DNA from: Eukaryota sp. TZLM1-RC | Lineage: Eukaryota > Metamonada: BaSk clade | Assembly (NCBI GenBank): GCA_040285825.1 | Contig: JAUPSS010000010.1 | Location: 620,001 to 684,000 of the forward strand | DNA: 64,000 nucleotides | Direction of reading: 5' to 3' | In this document: positions 34,577-44,396 of the stretch, in pieces | How positions within the stretch are numbered: position 1 is the stretch's first letter | Layout of the letters: every line of letters begins with the position of its first letter | The notes under the pieces: generated by a model | What the model was told of the DNA's origin: nothing | Seen by the model: only the letters and a program-made list of their open reading frames with translations | The model's database searches: none | Translations under genes and position numbers: made by a program

Positions 34577-36945
34577 GAAACTGTTAAACATAAACCTTAT
34601 AATGGTTATAAGGACATTCTAAAAAATGTCATCAGAGATTCGAAAATGCTTGACGTGATCGATGAGGCAGTGATTAGGTGTCAGGAAATTTCTATTGTCG
34701 GTTTAAAATTCATTTGTAGTTATTATTTGCATCTTTTTGACTTAAACCCTAATGATATTTTACCAAAAAAATGAAGGGCAATTTTTTCGTGACGCTTTTC
34801 TTGTGGTCACGTCTCAAAGTGAGGAGGAAAGTTCCCTAAACGCAAAGACAAAAACAGCTTTGCAAAATCTCGTTGTGTGCCAATGTTGGAGTTCTATCAC
34901 CAACACTTTAAAGAAAAACTTGTTTGAAAGGTTTTTCAAAAAAAATTAGTAATATTTTTTATTACACAATTGACAAACTGATTGTGAATTTCAAAAATAA
35001 CATCCAAGAGCACTACTTCAATTACTTAAATCGGTTTGTTGATGTTCTCTATAATGTTAAGAGAAAGAACAATGTTGTGAAAAAGCAAGATAAGAATAAC
35101 TTCTCATCATTCATAAGCAAAGTTAAATCTCTCCTTCTCAAAGGATGTAGAGATATTGATGGCGGAACTTCTGCAATGAGAAACAAAGTCTCATCAATTA
35201 CTTCGCTTTTCGTTAATGACCGGATCCCTTTTTTACTTCCCAGTAATTCCAAAAGAAAATTTTTTTAAAATTTCATTTTTCGTCAATCAAATTACTATTT
35301 CAATGTTTTATATTAATAATTATTTGGAAAATGAGGAGAGCAAACTCTTTCATGCTCTGCCTTTGAAGAATTCCTGTATTCCCTCGGATTTCAGAATTGA
35401 CAAGACAAGTTTATTGGACCTGTTCTCTGTCGAATTCAAGGACGTTCTTGGTCAAAAGTCCTCCTACATATGCAACAATCAAGCTGCTGATTTGGTTTTA
35501 TGGAATACCTTTTTGAAAATGGATAAGATTAAAACACTAAACTTTATTCAAAAAGTTCCAAGTACATCATGTCTAGTATCGAGACTGATGGAATAGCGGT
35601 ATCATTCATTCAATCTAGAATTGACCTGAAAAAATACAAAATAACTGCAAGAGAATTGAATGATAAAGAAAAATATATGGATGATCCCAGCATCAATCCT
35701 TCGGAATTTCAAGATGAGACCCTTGCTGCTGCTGATCCAGGGAAATCTGATCTACTCTATTTTTCTGTCAATTTAGCTACTGGAATGACTCATTCAAAAA
35801 AACCTGAGAGAGATAAATATGTTCATTTCAGGTACACTCAAAATCAACGAATATTTGAGTCGAAAAGTTCCAAATTCAAAAGAATAAGAGACATCATACG
35901 GAATGACACTCTTATCACAATAAGTAACTCTATTGGTAGAGTGATTGATCTATCCAATTATGAACCATCTGAAGAGCAACAACAAAGGATGGATTTAAAC
36001 AGCAGTATAATTAATCAAATGACTGAAAAAACAATTAGTTTATTAAGAGGTGAAGTACCTCAAGAAATCAATATTCCCCACGAAATTGATTACTCATTAA
36101 ATTTGAGTAACACTGAACAAAAAACTAAATAGCATTAAATAACTAAATAGTAGCAGAATGGGAAGCAACTTTATCCCAATTCAATTCCAAAAGCTGCAGG
36201 TTTGATAGATTCATGGTATATATCAAACAAAACAATTTTGTGAATAGTATTGTAAGCGAAGTCCAAAATATGGTGCAAGAAAAGACAATGAAAAGATTTG
36301 ATATTTTTTTATGGCGTTCACGGATTCAATTTGCCATTATTAATAGATTACCTCGGTTTTTCAATCGAATAAGAGAAGCTTTAGCTAGACAGCAAGCAGA
36401 TCAAGATTTTGTAGAGGAAATCTTGGTTCAATGGTAGTCGTCCCATTAGTTATGAGTTAATTTTTATTAAGTGTGCAAATTCAATAAATAAAATACACTA
36501 TAGGCGAAGTCTATCATCAAAAAATATTTAGGAAACTAAGATGGTGGGCTGAGATTAATCGCACAAGATCTGAGGCGAAGATGATCCAGAGATTCAAATC
36601 AGTAATTGGTGATCCAGGCCAAGTAGTTATTGGAATCGGAGACTGGGAACAACGAAAAAACATAAAATTCAAAGAACCTACCAGAGGAAAAGGTTTGAGA
36701 ATTCTATTTAAAAGGCTGGTTATAAGGTCTTTTTGATTGATGAGTTTCGAACCAGTTACTGTTGTTTCAATTGTAAGAAAGCGGAGAAAATAGTTGAAAC
36801 ACTCCGATGGTGCAGAAATCCTAGGCCATGGAAGAGGCATGAGATGTCTATTCATCACGGGCTTACTATGTGTAAATCATGCAAAAGTTTGTGGAATAGA
36901 GATCGAAAAGCTTCGCTGAATTTAATTAAATTAATTTAAATTACA
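34577..36945 (+). pseudogene. Fanzor-type RNA-guided nuclease with all RuvC motifs, frame-broken (FzA)
   Basis: Segments in order: 34,577-34,949 and 34,924-35,268 (helical N-terminal half), 35,216-35,596 (LPLKNSCIPSDF, a block typical of Fanzors), 35,569-36,132 (SIETDGIAVSF, then AAADPGKSDLLYF = RuvC-I with its Asp), 36,524-36,736 (LRWWAEINRTRSEAK, VVIGIGDW = RuvC-II region), and 36,733-36,939 (LIDEFRTSYCCFNC, MCKSCKSLWNRDRKASLN = zinc ribbon and RuvC-III Asp). The Glu in DEFRTS could be the relocated RuvC-II glutamate described for many Fanzors. About five frame changes, plus an RLE fragment inserted between RuvC-I and RuvC-II, make it a pseudogene. In related proteins the complex cuts DNA under guidance of a short RNA. 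Confidence 0.82.
36140..36515 (+). mobile_element. RLE retrotransposon 3' fragment inside FzA (family D)
   Basis: 36,213-36,437 encodes MKRFDIFLWRSRIQFAIINRL, the counterpart of FNRLFWQNRIVFSIFKGML at the C-terminus of family C, followed by a stop and an AATAAATAAAATA tail at 36,482-36,494. Fanzor coding resumes at about 36,524. So a severely 5'-truncated RLE element interrupts the Fanzor. Exact ends are uncertain; ACTAAATAG occurs twice at 36,125-36,150. A second degenerate copy is at 45,185-45,300. Confidence 0.68.
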
Positions 36946-37172
36946 TTTTTTGTTGGCAGTGATGGAAGCACATGTAAAGGGTGGAGATAGACTGGTATAC
37001 CTACAGAGAGCCAAGGTTAATGACGGTTCAAAGAAAAAGGCATTAAGGAGAAAATCTTCCACTTCTCAAAAACTCAGTCCCTCTACATCGGGGTAAAAAG
37101 GACACTTATTCCATTGTTATAGACATCATCTGTAACTAATGGTATTATGATTTTATGCTCAACAACAACGTC
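36946..37172. other. Short intergenic stretch after FzA
   Basis: 227 bases, no gene or hairpin recognised; lies between the end of FzA and the convergent coiled-coil gene. Confidence 0.45.
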
Positions 37173-37787
37173 CTAGCTTCTTCCAATGCCTCTTCCAGTC
37201 TCCACACTCTTTCCGATAACTATACTGGGTGTTTCACGTTCTCTTCTATGCCTTGTCACTTCTCCTTCCCACTCTCTTGTTGAAATGCTACTTTTTGGCA
37301 CTGAAGCGATCATCAATGAAGCCCGTCTCAATTCCTGATCCATTTCCCTCGTGTGTTCAACTTCTTCTGTGAAATGTCCAAGTTCTGTGATGCTCCCTCT
37401 TCGCTCTCTAAAACCCCTGTATGTTTTCCGAGGTTCCTCTGCCTCGTCAAGTTCCATGTCTTCTTCCTCATATTCTTCTGGATGTTCCTTTTCCTGCTCC
37501 ATTAGCTGTAGCAGCTTTGATCGTTCTTCTTTCAGTGCCTGAATATCACCTCTCAATGTATTTAACTTATTTGAACTCCTTTCAGCTTGGGTACTTCCTG
37601 GTTCTAGTCCCCTTTGTGCTTTCAATTCAGCATCCATTTGTAGGTCAAGATGGTCTATTTTTGCTTCCAGTTTTTCAAGAACCAGCTCAGCATCTGGGCC
37701 TTTAAAATGTTCTGGTCTCGGGGAGGGTTCAAAGTAGGAGCGTTGCATTAGTAGGGGGAATTGTTGAATGATGATGGTTGTTATCAA
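37173..37787 (-). CDS. Coiled-coil protein of unknown function
   Basis: 204 residues, or 191 if the Met at residue 14 (MQRSYFEPSPRPEHF) is used; that start gives a more natural N-terminus because the first 13 residues are Ile/Thr/Gln-rich and not conserved-looking. Residues about 30-110 are a charged, heptad-like coiled coil with Leu, Lys and Glu (KLEAKIDHLDLQMDAELKA; NKLNTLRGDIQALKEE), followed by an acidic stretch (EEYEEEDMELDEAEE) and a basic, Arg-rich C-terminus. No family recognised. It is codon-intact and adjacent to the transporter gene on the same strand, about 30 bp from its 3' end. Probably a real host gene. Confidence 0.6.
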   Translation of the reverse strand: MITTIIIQQFPLLMQRSYFEPSPRPEHFKGPDAELVLEKLEAKIDHLDLQMDAELKAQRGLEPGSTQAERSSNKLNTLRGDIQALKEERSKLLQLMEQEKEHPEEYEEEDMELDEAEEPRKTYRGFRERRGSITELGHFTEEVEHTREMDQELRRASLMIASVPKSSISTREWEGEVTRHRRERETPSIVIGKSVETGRGIGRS

Positions 37788-37818
37788 CCATCAAAGTAGG
37801 TATCTTGAATAAATTTTT

Positions 37819-39591
37819 CTATAATGTTTTGTTTTGTTGGATAAACAGAGTGGAATCTAAAAATGATTTGACATGGGGTATTTTATATATGCAGACGTAA
37901 CTTTCAATTTTGAATGAACTATTGTTATCTTCAATATCAACTTGATATATTCGTTCTGTTATTTCAACAAAATAGACTAGGCTATAACAAAGTTTTGAGT
38001 AAACATCAGAGACCTCACAGAGGTCAACAAAGTAAAAGAAATTGTTTGACTCAACAATCAACCCAATCAAAAAGATCTAGAGTTTTTGAAAAAAACGTAA
38101 GGTGTACTCACCCCAAGACTGATTGAGACTGCAATTTGTAGTACACTCAACATTGACTCACCAACGGAAATAAACTCATCTTCAAAGCCCTCAACAAACC
38201 CCATCACTGCTAGGTTTCCTGGTACGAGAAATGAAATACCTGCTATAATTAATACAATCACTGGAATGTGAAACAAATAGTTATACAACATGGCGAGACA
38301 ACCTACCACGAACGCTGAGATCAAAACAGAAAACTCTGCTGTGGCTAGACGAGCTACTCGTTCAATGTAGAACGCCGCCATTGATGTGATAAGAAACGCT
38401 GGAAGATGAATAACCTCTAAGTTATACAGAATGGCAAAGGCTAACGCCATTACCGGAACACTGACTAAAGTGAACTCGAAAGAGAATGCTGGACCGTCAA
38501 AGAAGTTTGGGGGTTCAATCTGATTCACACCAACCGCCTTTAAACCTGCTTTAATGCCTGAAGCAATTAGAACAACCACTAGAATTGAGAATAGAAGACG
38601 ACTCAATCCCATTTCATAATGATAGTTATATACTTCCAATACGCCTGCTGTGATGGAGATTCCTGGTAATAGCCACACAACACCACTCTACAATGAGGAG
38701 AAACGATTTACATAACTACAAGAGCTTCTTCAATTGATATTTGAAGAAAAAATGCAAACGTTGCTGTTAAAATAGCCGAGATAAAAGGTACGACAAATTC
38801 ATACACTTTCAGTGGTCTCAACCATAAGGATGAGCGTTCACTCAAAAGTAAACACAACTGAACGAATGCTCCCAAAAACGCCGCAATTGAAGCATCAACC
38901 CAAGTTGTTTGAGGAAAAAGAGTCACCATTGCTGAACTCGCCACAGATCCAAAAACTATGTACACCCATGATGGGTATACAAGAGACGGAGAAGCCAACA
39001 GCGTGAAAAGACGATGATAACAATCCTCTATTGTAACATTCCCATATATTATATCCAGTACCAAATAGGAGTATCGGCAGTGTGCACTCAAGTTGAACGG
39101 CCCTGGTAGTACATGTGGTAGCTGAACTACATAGTGGGTGGTCAGAGTCTGCCGTCTTTTCTCCCCTTTGATGTTAATATCCTACTTGTAAGTAAACGTC
39201 ATATTTGTCCACATACAACGTTGGTTGGTTTTGAAGAGATGTATAATTCTAGACCAAACCTGTCTGCCAGCTTAGTCAACAACACCTCTGAGGAATAAAC
39301 AGGAAAACCTATTCTAAATAACGCAAATGTTATCCTCAGAATTAGATCAACCTCTATTTTATAAGAAGCGGGTACCGCTGCTACCTCACTAATGGAAAGG
39401 TCAGTTACGAGTGCATCAACCCTATCATATATGCTCTCATATCGTTCTTTTAGCCCATGTTCATCCTCCTTGGCAATTCCTTTCTCTGATGACGGTTGAA
39501 GAGCAGCTTGTAAGGACATGGCGTGTTTCAAACTATCTGCGAGGTTTTCAAGCTTCTTTTGTATTGTACAAATTGGAGTTATTTGACCCAT
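37819..39591 (-). CDS. ThrE/Prm10-like membrane transporter, three short introns
   Basis: Exons 39,591-39,217, 39,181-38,720, 38,687-38,112 and 38,076-37,819 join to about 556 residues. All three introns (35, 32 and 35 nt) fall between codons and restore a single frame. The cytosolic N-terminal part (ITFALFRIGFPVYSSEVLL) and the following helices match the DUF1212/ThrE half; SGVVWLLPGISITAGVLEV opens the second half, which recurs in fungal Prm10 and bacterial threonine/serine exporters. About ten hydrophobic helices are visible. Predicted role: export or vacuolar transport of small amino acids across a membrane; substrate unproven. Exon 4 adds 85 residues after IFLIGLIVESNN, longer than expected for the family, so a further intron or earlier end is possible. 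Confidence 0.8.
38077..38111 (-). other. 35-nt intron 3 of ThrE-like gene
   Basis: Coding-strand GTGAGT...CTCTAG between SISLG and IFLIGL. If retained, the protein would end GVSTPYVFFKNSRSF. Confidence 0.75.
38688..38719 (-). other. 32-nt intron 2 of ThrE-like gene
   Basis: Coding-strand GTAGTT...CATTGTAG between IEEAL and SGVVWLLPG. A donor 3 nt downstream (GTTATG) is equally in frame and would add one Val. Confidence 0.78.
39182..39216 (-). other. 35-nt intron 1 of ThrE-like gene
   Basis: Coding-strand GTATGT...CAAGTAG between KPTNV and DINIKGEKRR. Without removal, the frame stops after VVCGQI. Confidence 0.82.
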
Positions 39592-41025
39592 CGTATTTGA
39601 CCCGAAATGACATCCCAGTTTTTTCTGTTATCAAATTGTTGTTGTGTATTTTGATGGTGCCGATTTTATTTTCCATTAAAAAATGCAGATAATTAACAAG
39701 AATTAATTAATAATTAGTGATGCTCTGTCATCTTTTTCAAAGTACAATATTCTCTATCAAATATCTCCACACTCCCATAAAACTGCGTAAGCGACAAAGA
39801 AAACAATTATTGGCTCTTCATGATTTTGAAACAATTCAAGTAGAATAGTTTGAGTAATAAATAACTTCTTCCATTTTTAACTTTAACCATTTCGTCAATA
39901 TTAACATATATTTCTTAGATTACTGTTTGAGCACGCTAGTCAGGAGTAAGATTCCTCAGACCACTTTTGACAATATTCACGAAGGTGAGATTCAACAGTT
40001 GTTGAGTTTCAGGTTTGAGAAGACTGTCAATTGTCTACTACACAAAATAAGTGTCATCAACACAACATCAAGTAATTCTTCGTGTTTTGAAGAACAAACA
40101 TTGCCAAATGCACACGACAATATTAATTTTCATTCAAGAACTAGGCATTCTTTACCCTTTTCTCATTAAATCAGCTCATGTTTAGCTCTTTTATAGGGCA
40201 AGCCTGAAGCATTAGGCACTAATCTATTATTAACACCACAAAACTAAAAATTGTTACATAAGTGATATGTATTATTATTTCTGAAATTATGTACGCCTTC
40301 AATAAATGGTGTCAATATTTCGTTCAATGGTTTAGACCCAGGTTCCCCTTTAATATGTAATTACAAAAAACCACAGAACTACTTATCAAAGAGGACATGT
40401 CAAAATCATTAAATCTATCCAACTTTCCTCATTGTTTTTGTTGAATTGATTATGAAAAACGAAATCGATGTTTTGCAAATCACTTATGGTTATATACCTG
40501 AAAGATTTTTAAGAATTTAAAATACATGCTTCGAACTTTCCAAAAACAAATAACAAAGATGTATGAAAAAGGTCTTTTCAAAAATACATACAGCTCAGCT
40601 GATTTGGATGAATTGTACATTCATCATTTGAGATATGCTTCGTGATGGTGACATCTATATTCTCAAATATGCCTTCTAAATCACGTTTTGAGCTTATGAC
40701 CATCTATGATAGCAGTTTGAGTACTATTTGCGATCAAACTGTTGAAATGAGGAAACTTATTGATATAGCATTCTATGAAAGAATGCTTGTATGGTAACCG
40801 CTGGTCAATACAATACTTGACTGTATTTTTTCATTTTATCAACTCCTTTTTTTTAACTTATTGTGGATGTACGCTAGGTTTACTTCCAAGATACCTAACA
40901 ACATAACGAAGATCATTCAAAAGGTCAGCCTAGTAAATCTTATTGGCTGCATTGTTCTTCGCATTGATAAGCTCTATGATATGGAACACAGTTAGTAAAT
41001 TGCCACAGGTGGCATAGTGTTCCAA
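39592..41025. other. Stretch without a recognised gene
   Basis: 5' flank of the transporter gene, then AT-rich sequence. Two coding-like but broken segments on the plus strand: about 40,525-40,640 (MLRTFQKQITKMYEKGLF) and 40,660-40,795 (TICDQTVEMRKLIDIAFYER), in different frames; they may belong to one decayed gene I cannot identify. 39,927-40,169 is open for 80 codons without recognisable features. Confidence 0.4.
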
Positions 41026-41119
41026 TGTTGCCGAAGATTAAAATGAAGGGTTGAATAAAGTTGATTTATTTTCATATTTTTTTTCATATTCATACTATAA
41101 AAGCCTAAGGGCGCCAACA
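41026..41119 (-). repeat. 3' LTR of G3, 94 bp
   Basis: Matches the 5' LTR; preceded on the reverse strand by GAAAAGAGGAAAAAGCAG (41,120-41,137), a polypurine tract. Such short LTRs are unusual for Ty3/gypsy. Confidence 0.8.
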
Positions 41120-41189
41120 CTGCTTTTTCCTCTTTTCAAAATCAAGCAACTTTATAGTGAATATCTAACTAATACTAATAAACAAAAAC

Positions 41190-41345
41190 TATACTAACTT
41201 CTACTTCTACTACTACGTCTAGGCCGTTTAGGGGCGCTAGACTCGTTGGTGGTACCTTTACTAGTAGAAGTACTTTTGCCAACTTTCCTAGATTTCTTAT
41301 CTTTAATAAACATCTTTTAAGCTTCTGAGTGTTTTCTATTGCCTA
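41190..41345 (-). pseudogene. G3 integrase C-terminal basic tail
   Basis: Reverse strand encodes KMFIKDKKSRKVGKSTSTSK and then ESSAPKRPRRSSRSRS before TAG, aligning with the tail at 18,380-18,493 (KLFIKDKSFGKIGK...KRPRRSNRNKN). The chromodomain proper has been deleted here. Confidence 0.7.
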
Positions 41346-41639
41346 CAATTATCCTGCAGTGATCGATATTTACACAAACACTGGTTTTACATTTTTAGGA
41401 TCGACAATTGATGTACTTTGACTCTTCCACAATAATGTTACTATAAGGTAGTAAGCAATAACTAAACAGGGCCTCGTCCCAGGATCTGTGTGTTTGAATA
41501 CTTTGTTGTGTATGTTTTAACCGCTACATAAAGACGCTCTGCTTCTTCATTTTTTCGTAAACGAGTAACGTATTAGTGTCGTTTAAGAAAAAAAACATGG
41601 AATCGAAGAATGCATTCGCTGATGATCATGCAGGGTCTA

Positions 41640-42360
41640 TGTTGGATTAGCAACAACAGTAGGTAAAGTAAGAAACTTCAGGAACCTGAAAGCGGCGTCT
41701 TTTGTTATTAAAGTACTGCCTTTACGACTAAAAATAGTGGGAAAACAACGACCGTATCCTTGCCATTGTAATACAATAATAGTGGAGGTGGGGTCTCTAC
41801 TTGTAACCTCGTATGTAGTCGATTTTTTTGTGTTTGGCTCCATAAGTCCCCGTCGTAACCCAGAGTTTGAAACTTAACGTTTTTTCTTCTCTCTTTGGGG
41901 ATTGCTTTCATAAATGAGGGAGCTGCTCAAACAAACAGTAATCTGTAGGTTCGAGGTGAGCCTGCGAATCCTTCATGATTTGTTGGCGAAGTCCTTTCTT
42001 ATCTTCATCATCCAATTCCTCTAATACGGATTGGAGTTCTTCAAAACCTCGTGAAACTGCCGAAGATACACGACTGGGGCCAACATTTGCATTTTCAGCT
42101 CAATAGGGAGATGGTCCCGTTTTGGAAATCTTTTTAGGCATTGTTTTGGGCTTGGAAAAGGCGGGAAATGGGTCCGAACCTGGTTCCGTTGGTTTATCTT
42201 GAGGAGGGGCGGAGGGTGGTCTCGTCTGCTGATGTGGAGGTGGGTAAAACCGGGACCTCGAAGGCATCTCTATCATACTCTTGCATGTTAGTTGTAAAAG
42301 TGTCAGAGCTCTGGCTAAAAGGGTCTGACAAAATGATATCCGCTGAAGATATCCTCTGAT
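41640..42360 (-). pseudogene. G3 gag-like remnant
   Basis: Reverse-strand coding in several frames: MQEYDRDAFEVPVLP near 42,285, SRGFEELQSVLEELDDEDKK near 42,040, LRQQIMKDSQAHLEPTDY near 41,960, then frame changes toward 41,640. Position right after the 5' LTR and its charged helical nature suggest Gag; no zinc knuckle is visible and similarity was not tested. Confidence 0.5.
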
Positions 42361-42416
42361 GAAGAAAACTGATTGTTGTAAAGGTATACCTGATAACCTA
42401 AATGGCCAATGATTAT

Positions 42417-42512
42417 TGTTGCCGAAGGTTGGAATGAAGGGTTAGATAAAGGGAATGAGATAAGGTTGATTTATTTTTATATTCATACTATGAAAGCCTA
42501 AGGGCGCCAACA
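42417..42512 (-). repeat. 5' LTR of G3, 96 bp
   Basis: Reverse strand begins TGTTGGCGCC and ends GCAACA, the inverted TG...CA termini of LTRs. It matches the LTR at 41,026-41,119 over its length and contains a TATGAATATAAAAATAAAT stretch as a possible TATA region. Confidence 0.8.
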
Positions 42513-43550
42513 CCAAAACTGCCTACATTAAAAACAGAGCTTTATCTGTCACCCACACTTCTTGTTTTTTTGCTGTTGATTTTGTAGCTTTTTGCATGAC
42601 CCAACATTATTCACTTCAGGTTTTCAAAGCCAAAACCATTACAGCAACTGCATAAGTCGTTTTGTAATTAGCAAAAGCAAGGAAATGCAGCATTGTCATT
42701 TGATGCAAATTAGTTTCATGAGTTGAATCAGTCTGAACAATAACTGTTCAAAAGCTTGTAAACAAATTCTTTGATGATCCATTTGATTCCAATAACTCTA
42801 TTTTCTTCGTTACACTATGGCACAATGTAGTAATCATAACCGTATCTGTCAATCATGTAATCAACATCATTCTGAGATCCATAGATACCATTGGTTAACA
42901 TCTATTTTATAATGAAAATGTCTCTAGAAGTAGACAAGATGGGTCTTTTAGGTAATTTAGGTAATAATTATTTATTTATTTATTTATTTAGGTTTTCTTC
43001 ATGTGAGTTCTTTTCAAGAGTGGGCACTTGCTTCTTGCTAGACACACTTAATTGCAGACTATGTAGGATTCTGGTTTCATCGTTGGCAAGGCACAGATAT
43101 CTTCAACAGGACCATGATAATGAACTAAGTTCCTAACTGTGGCCATCTTCAATTCTTCCTTTAGATTGCAATAGATACTGAAGGCACAATTGGTATACGT
43201 ATTTCTCTTTCAGTGTCAGTCAATTTAGGCTTACCTGATACATGGCACTTCAAGTAAGCCTATTCACCCTTTTCAGAACCTCCACGATGAGCAACAGAAA
43301 AGATATCACTTGCATCATACTCATTCAATCTTCTTTGACTATCCTCCAAAGTTGGAAATGTCAACCACAGGTCACCATCAGGCCAGTCAACTTTGTAAAA
43401 ATCATCGTTCCTGTTTGCATTATTTGTTATAATTTGTAAGTTAGTGTAAGTGTAGGGTCAAAATTTGTACTATTTGGCCAAATATTTCGCCTATTTAGCG
43501 TTTTCCAGAAAATAATCTCAAAAATTTGACTTACATCTTGTTACTACATT
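42513..43550. other. Stretch without a recognised gene
   Basis: No protein-coding features I can identify. Holds a short (TTTA)5 run at about 42,968-42,989. The last ~100 bases are the 5' flank of the membrane protein gene. Confidence 0.45.
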
Positions 43551-44396
43551 ATGAGTTCAACACTTCCCAATTACGTAGATGATACATCCACGGAGTTACC
43601 ATCTTTTAAAGAAAGGCAGATCAATCAAGTGACAGCTAAATTCCAGGACCCTTCTGACAAACAAACCCTCGATAAGCAGTGCGAATATTCCACAGTTGTT
43701 CCTCCAGTTCTTGTTTCTGAAGGTAATGGATCATCAAAACGATCGTTCTCACTAAATAGCTTTATATTGGAGGCTTTGCTTACTGTAATTTTAGTACTTG
43801 GTGCTATTTACCTCTTAATTGATGATCCAGAAGTAATTGACGGAGGGCAAGTTGGAACAAACAACCTTATCGCTACTCTGGACAATAGGTTTCTTGCCGT
43901 TGACTCACTTGACACTGATACCAAAATAGAGGCTGTTGAGGCAGCACTAGAACCTCTCCTGCTAGATATGGACATTGAAGTCAATGTTGAGTATGATACT
44001 GATACTGAGGCATTTACTTTTGTTTATTCTCAGAATTCAATCACTCTTTCCAACATCAAGTTTTATCTCAATTTTGACAAACGACTTGACTTAGCTATCC
44101 AGTTATTTGCCAAAAAACACAATTCTGACGGTGTGATTTACCTTCACAATGAACGATCTTCCATACAATCAGCACTACCAGACTATCTACCTCAATGGCT
44201 TGATGAAGCAAATCTGTTGTACTCTTACATTGGAACTATTAGCTTATCAGTGGAAAGTTTAACCCTAACTAATTCTTACTCTGAAGGAAACCGTTGGACA
44301 TTTCATGAATTTGATGCAGAAGTGAGGTTATCCGTAATGCAGGAGGTTCGATTGACACAACTAAAGATACTACAATCTCATGAAAAGTTTATATGA
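43551..44396 (+). CDS. Single-pass membrane protein of unknown function
   Basis: 281 residues, no introns. Residues 1-70 are hydrophilic; 71-90 (FILEALLTVILVLGAIYLLI) form one transmembrane helix; the remaining ~190 residues are soluble, mixed alpha/beta in character, with acidic patches. No signal peptide, so a type II (C-terminal lumenal/extracellular) topology is plausible. No family recognised: the C-terminal part has a lipid-binding-like alternation of hydrophobic strands but this is only impression. The first ATG after an AT-rich leader was taken as start. Downstream sequence to 45,180 holds no further clear exon. Confidence 0.62.
   Translation: MSSTLPNYVDDTSTELPSFKERQINQVTAKFQDPSDKQTLDKQCEYSTVVPPVLVSEGNGSSKRSFSLNSFILEALLTVILVLGAIYLLIDDPEVIDGGQVGTNNLIATLDNRFLAVDSLDTDTKIEAVEAALEPLLLDMDIEVNVEYDTDTEAFTFVYSQNSITLSNIKFYLNFDKRLDLAIQLFAKKHNSDGVIYLHNERSSIQSALPDYLPQWLDEANLLYSYIGTISLSVESLTLTNSYSEGNRWTFHEFDAEVRLSVMQEVRLTQLKILQSHEKFI

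Larger units (their letters stand above)
41026..42512 (-). mobile_element. Deletion-derived Ty3/gypsy LTR element with TSD (G3)
   Basis: Bounded by two LTRs, 42,512-42,417 (5') and 41,119-41,026 (3'), on the reverse strand, with CCAA immediately outside both ends (41,022-41,025 and 42,513-42,516) as target duplication. Between them: gag-like coding (about 42,360-41,640), a deletion removing pol, the basic C-terminal tail of integrase (about 41,330-41,190), and a purine tract next to the 3' LTR. At 1,487 bp it is non-autonomous. The 3' part matches the chromovirus end in the tandem array (14,850-15,160), placing both in one family. Confidence 0.82.

Noticed and set aside
37351-37705. Ser/Cys-rich and hydrophobic plus-strand frames opposite the coiled-coil gene
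   Set aside because: They are antisense shadows of the acidic/basic coiled-coil coding sequence.
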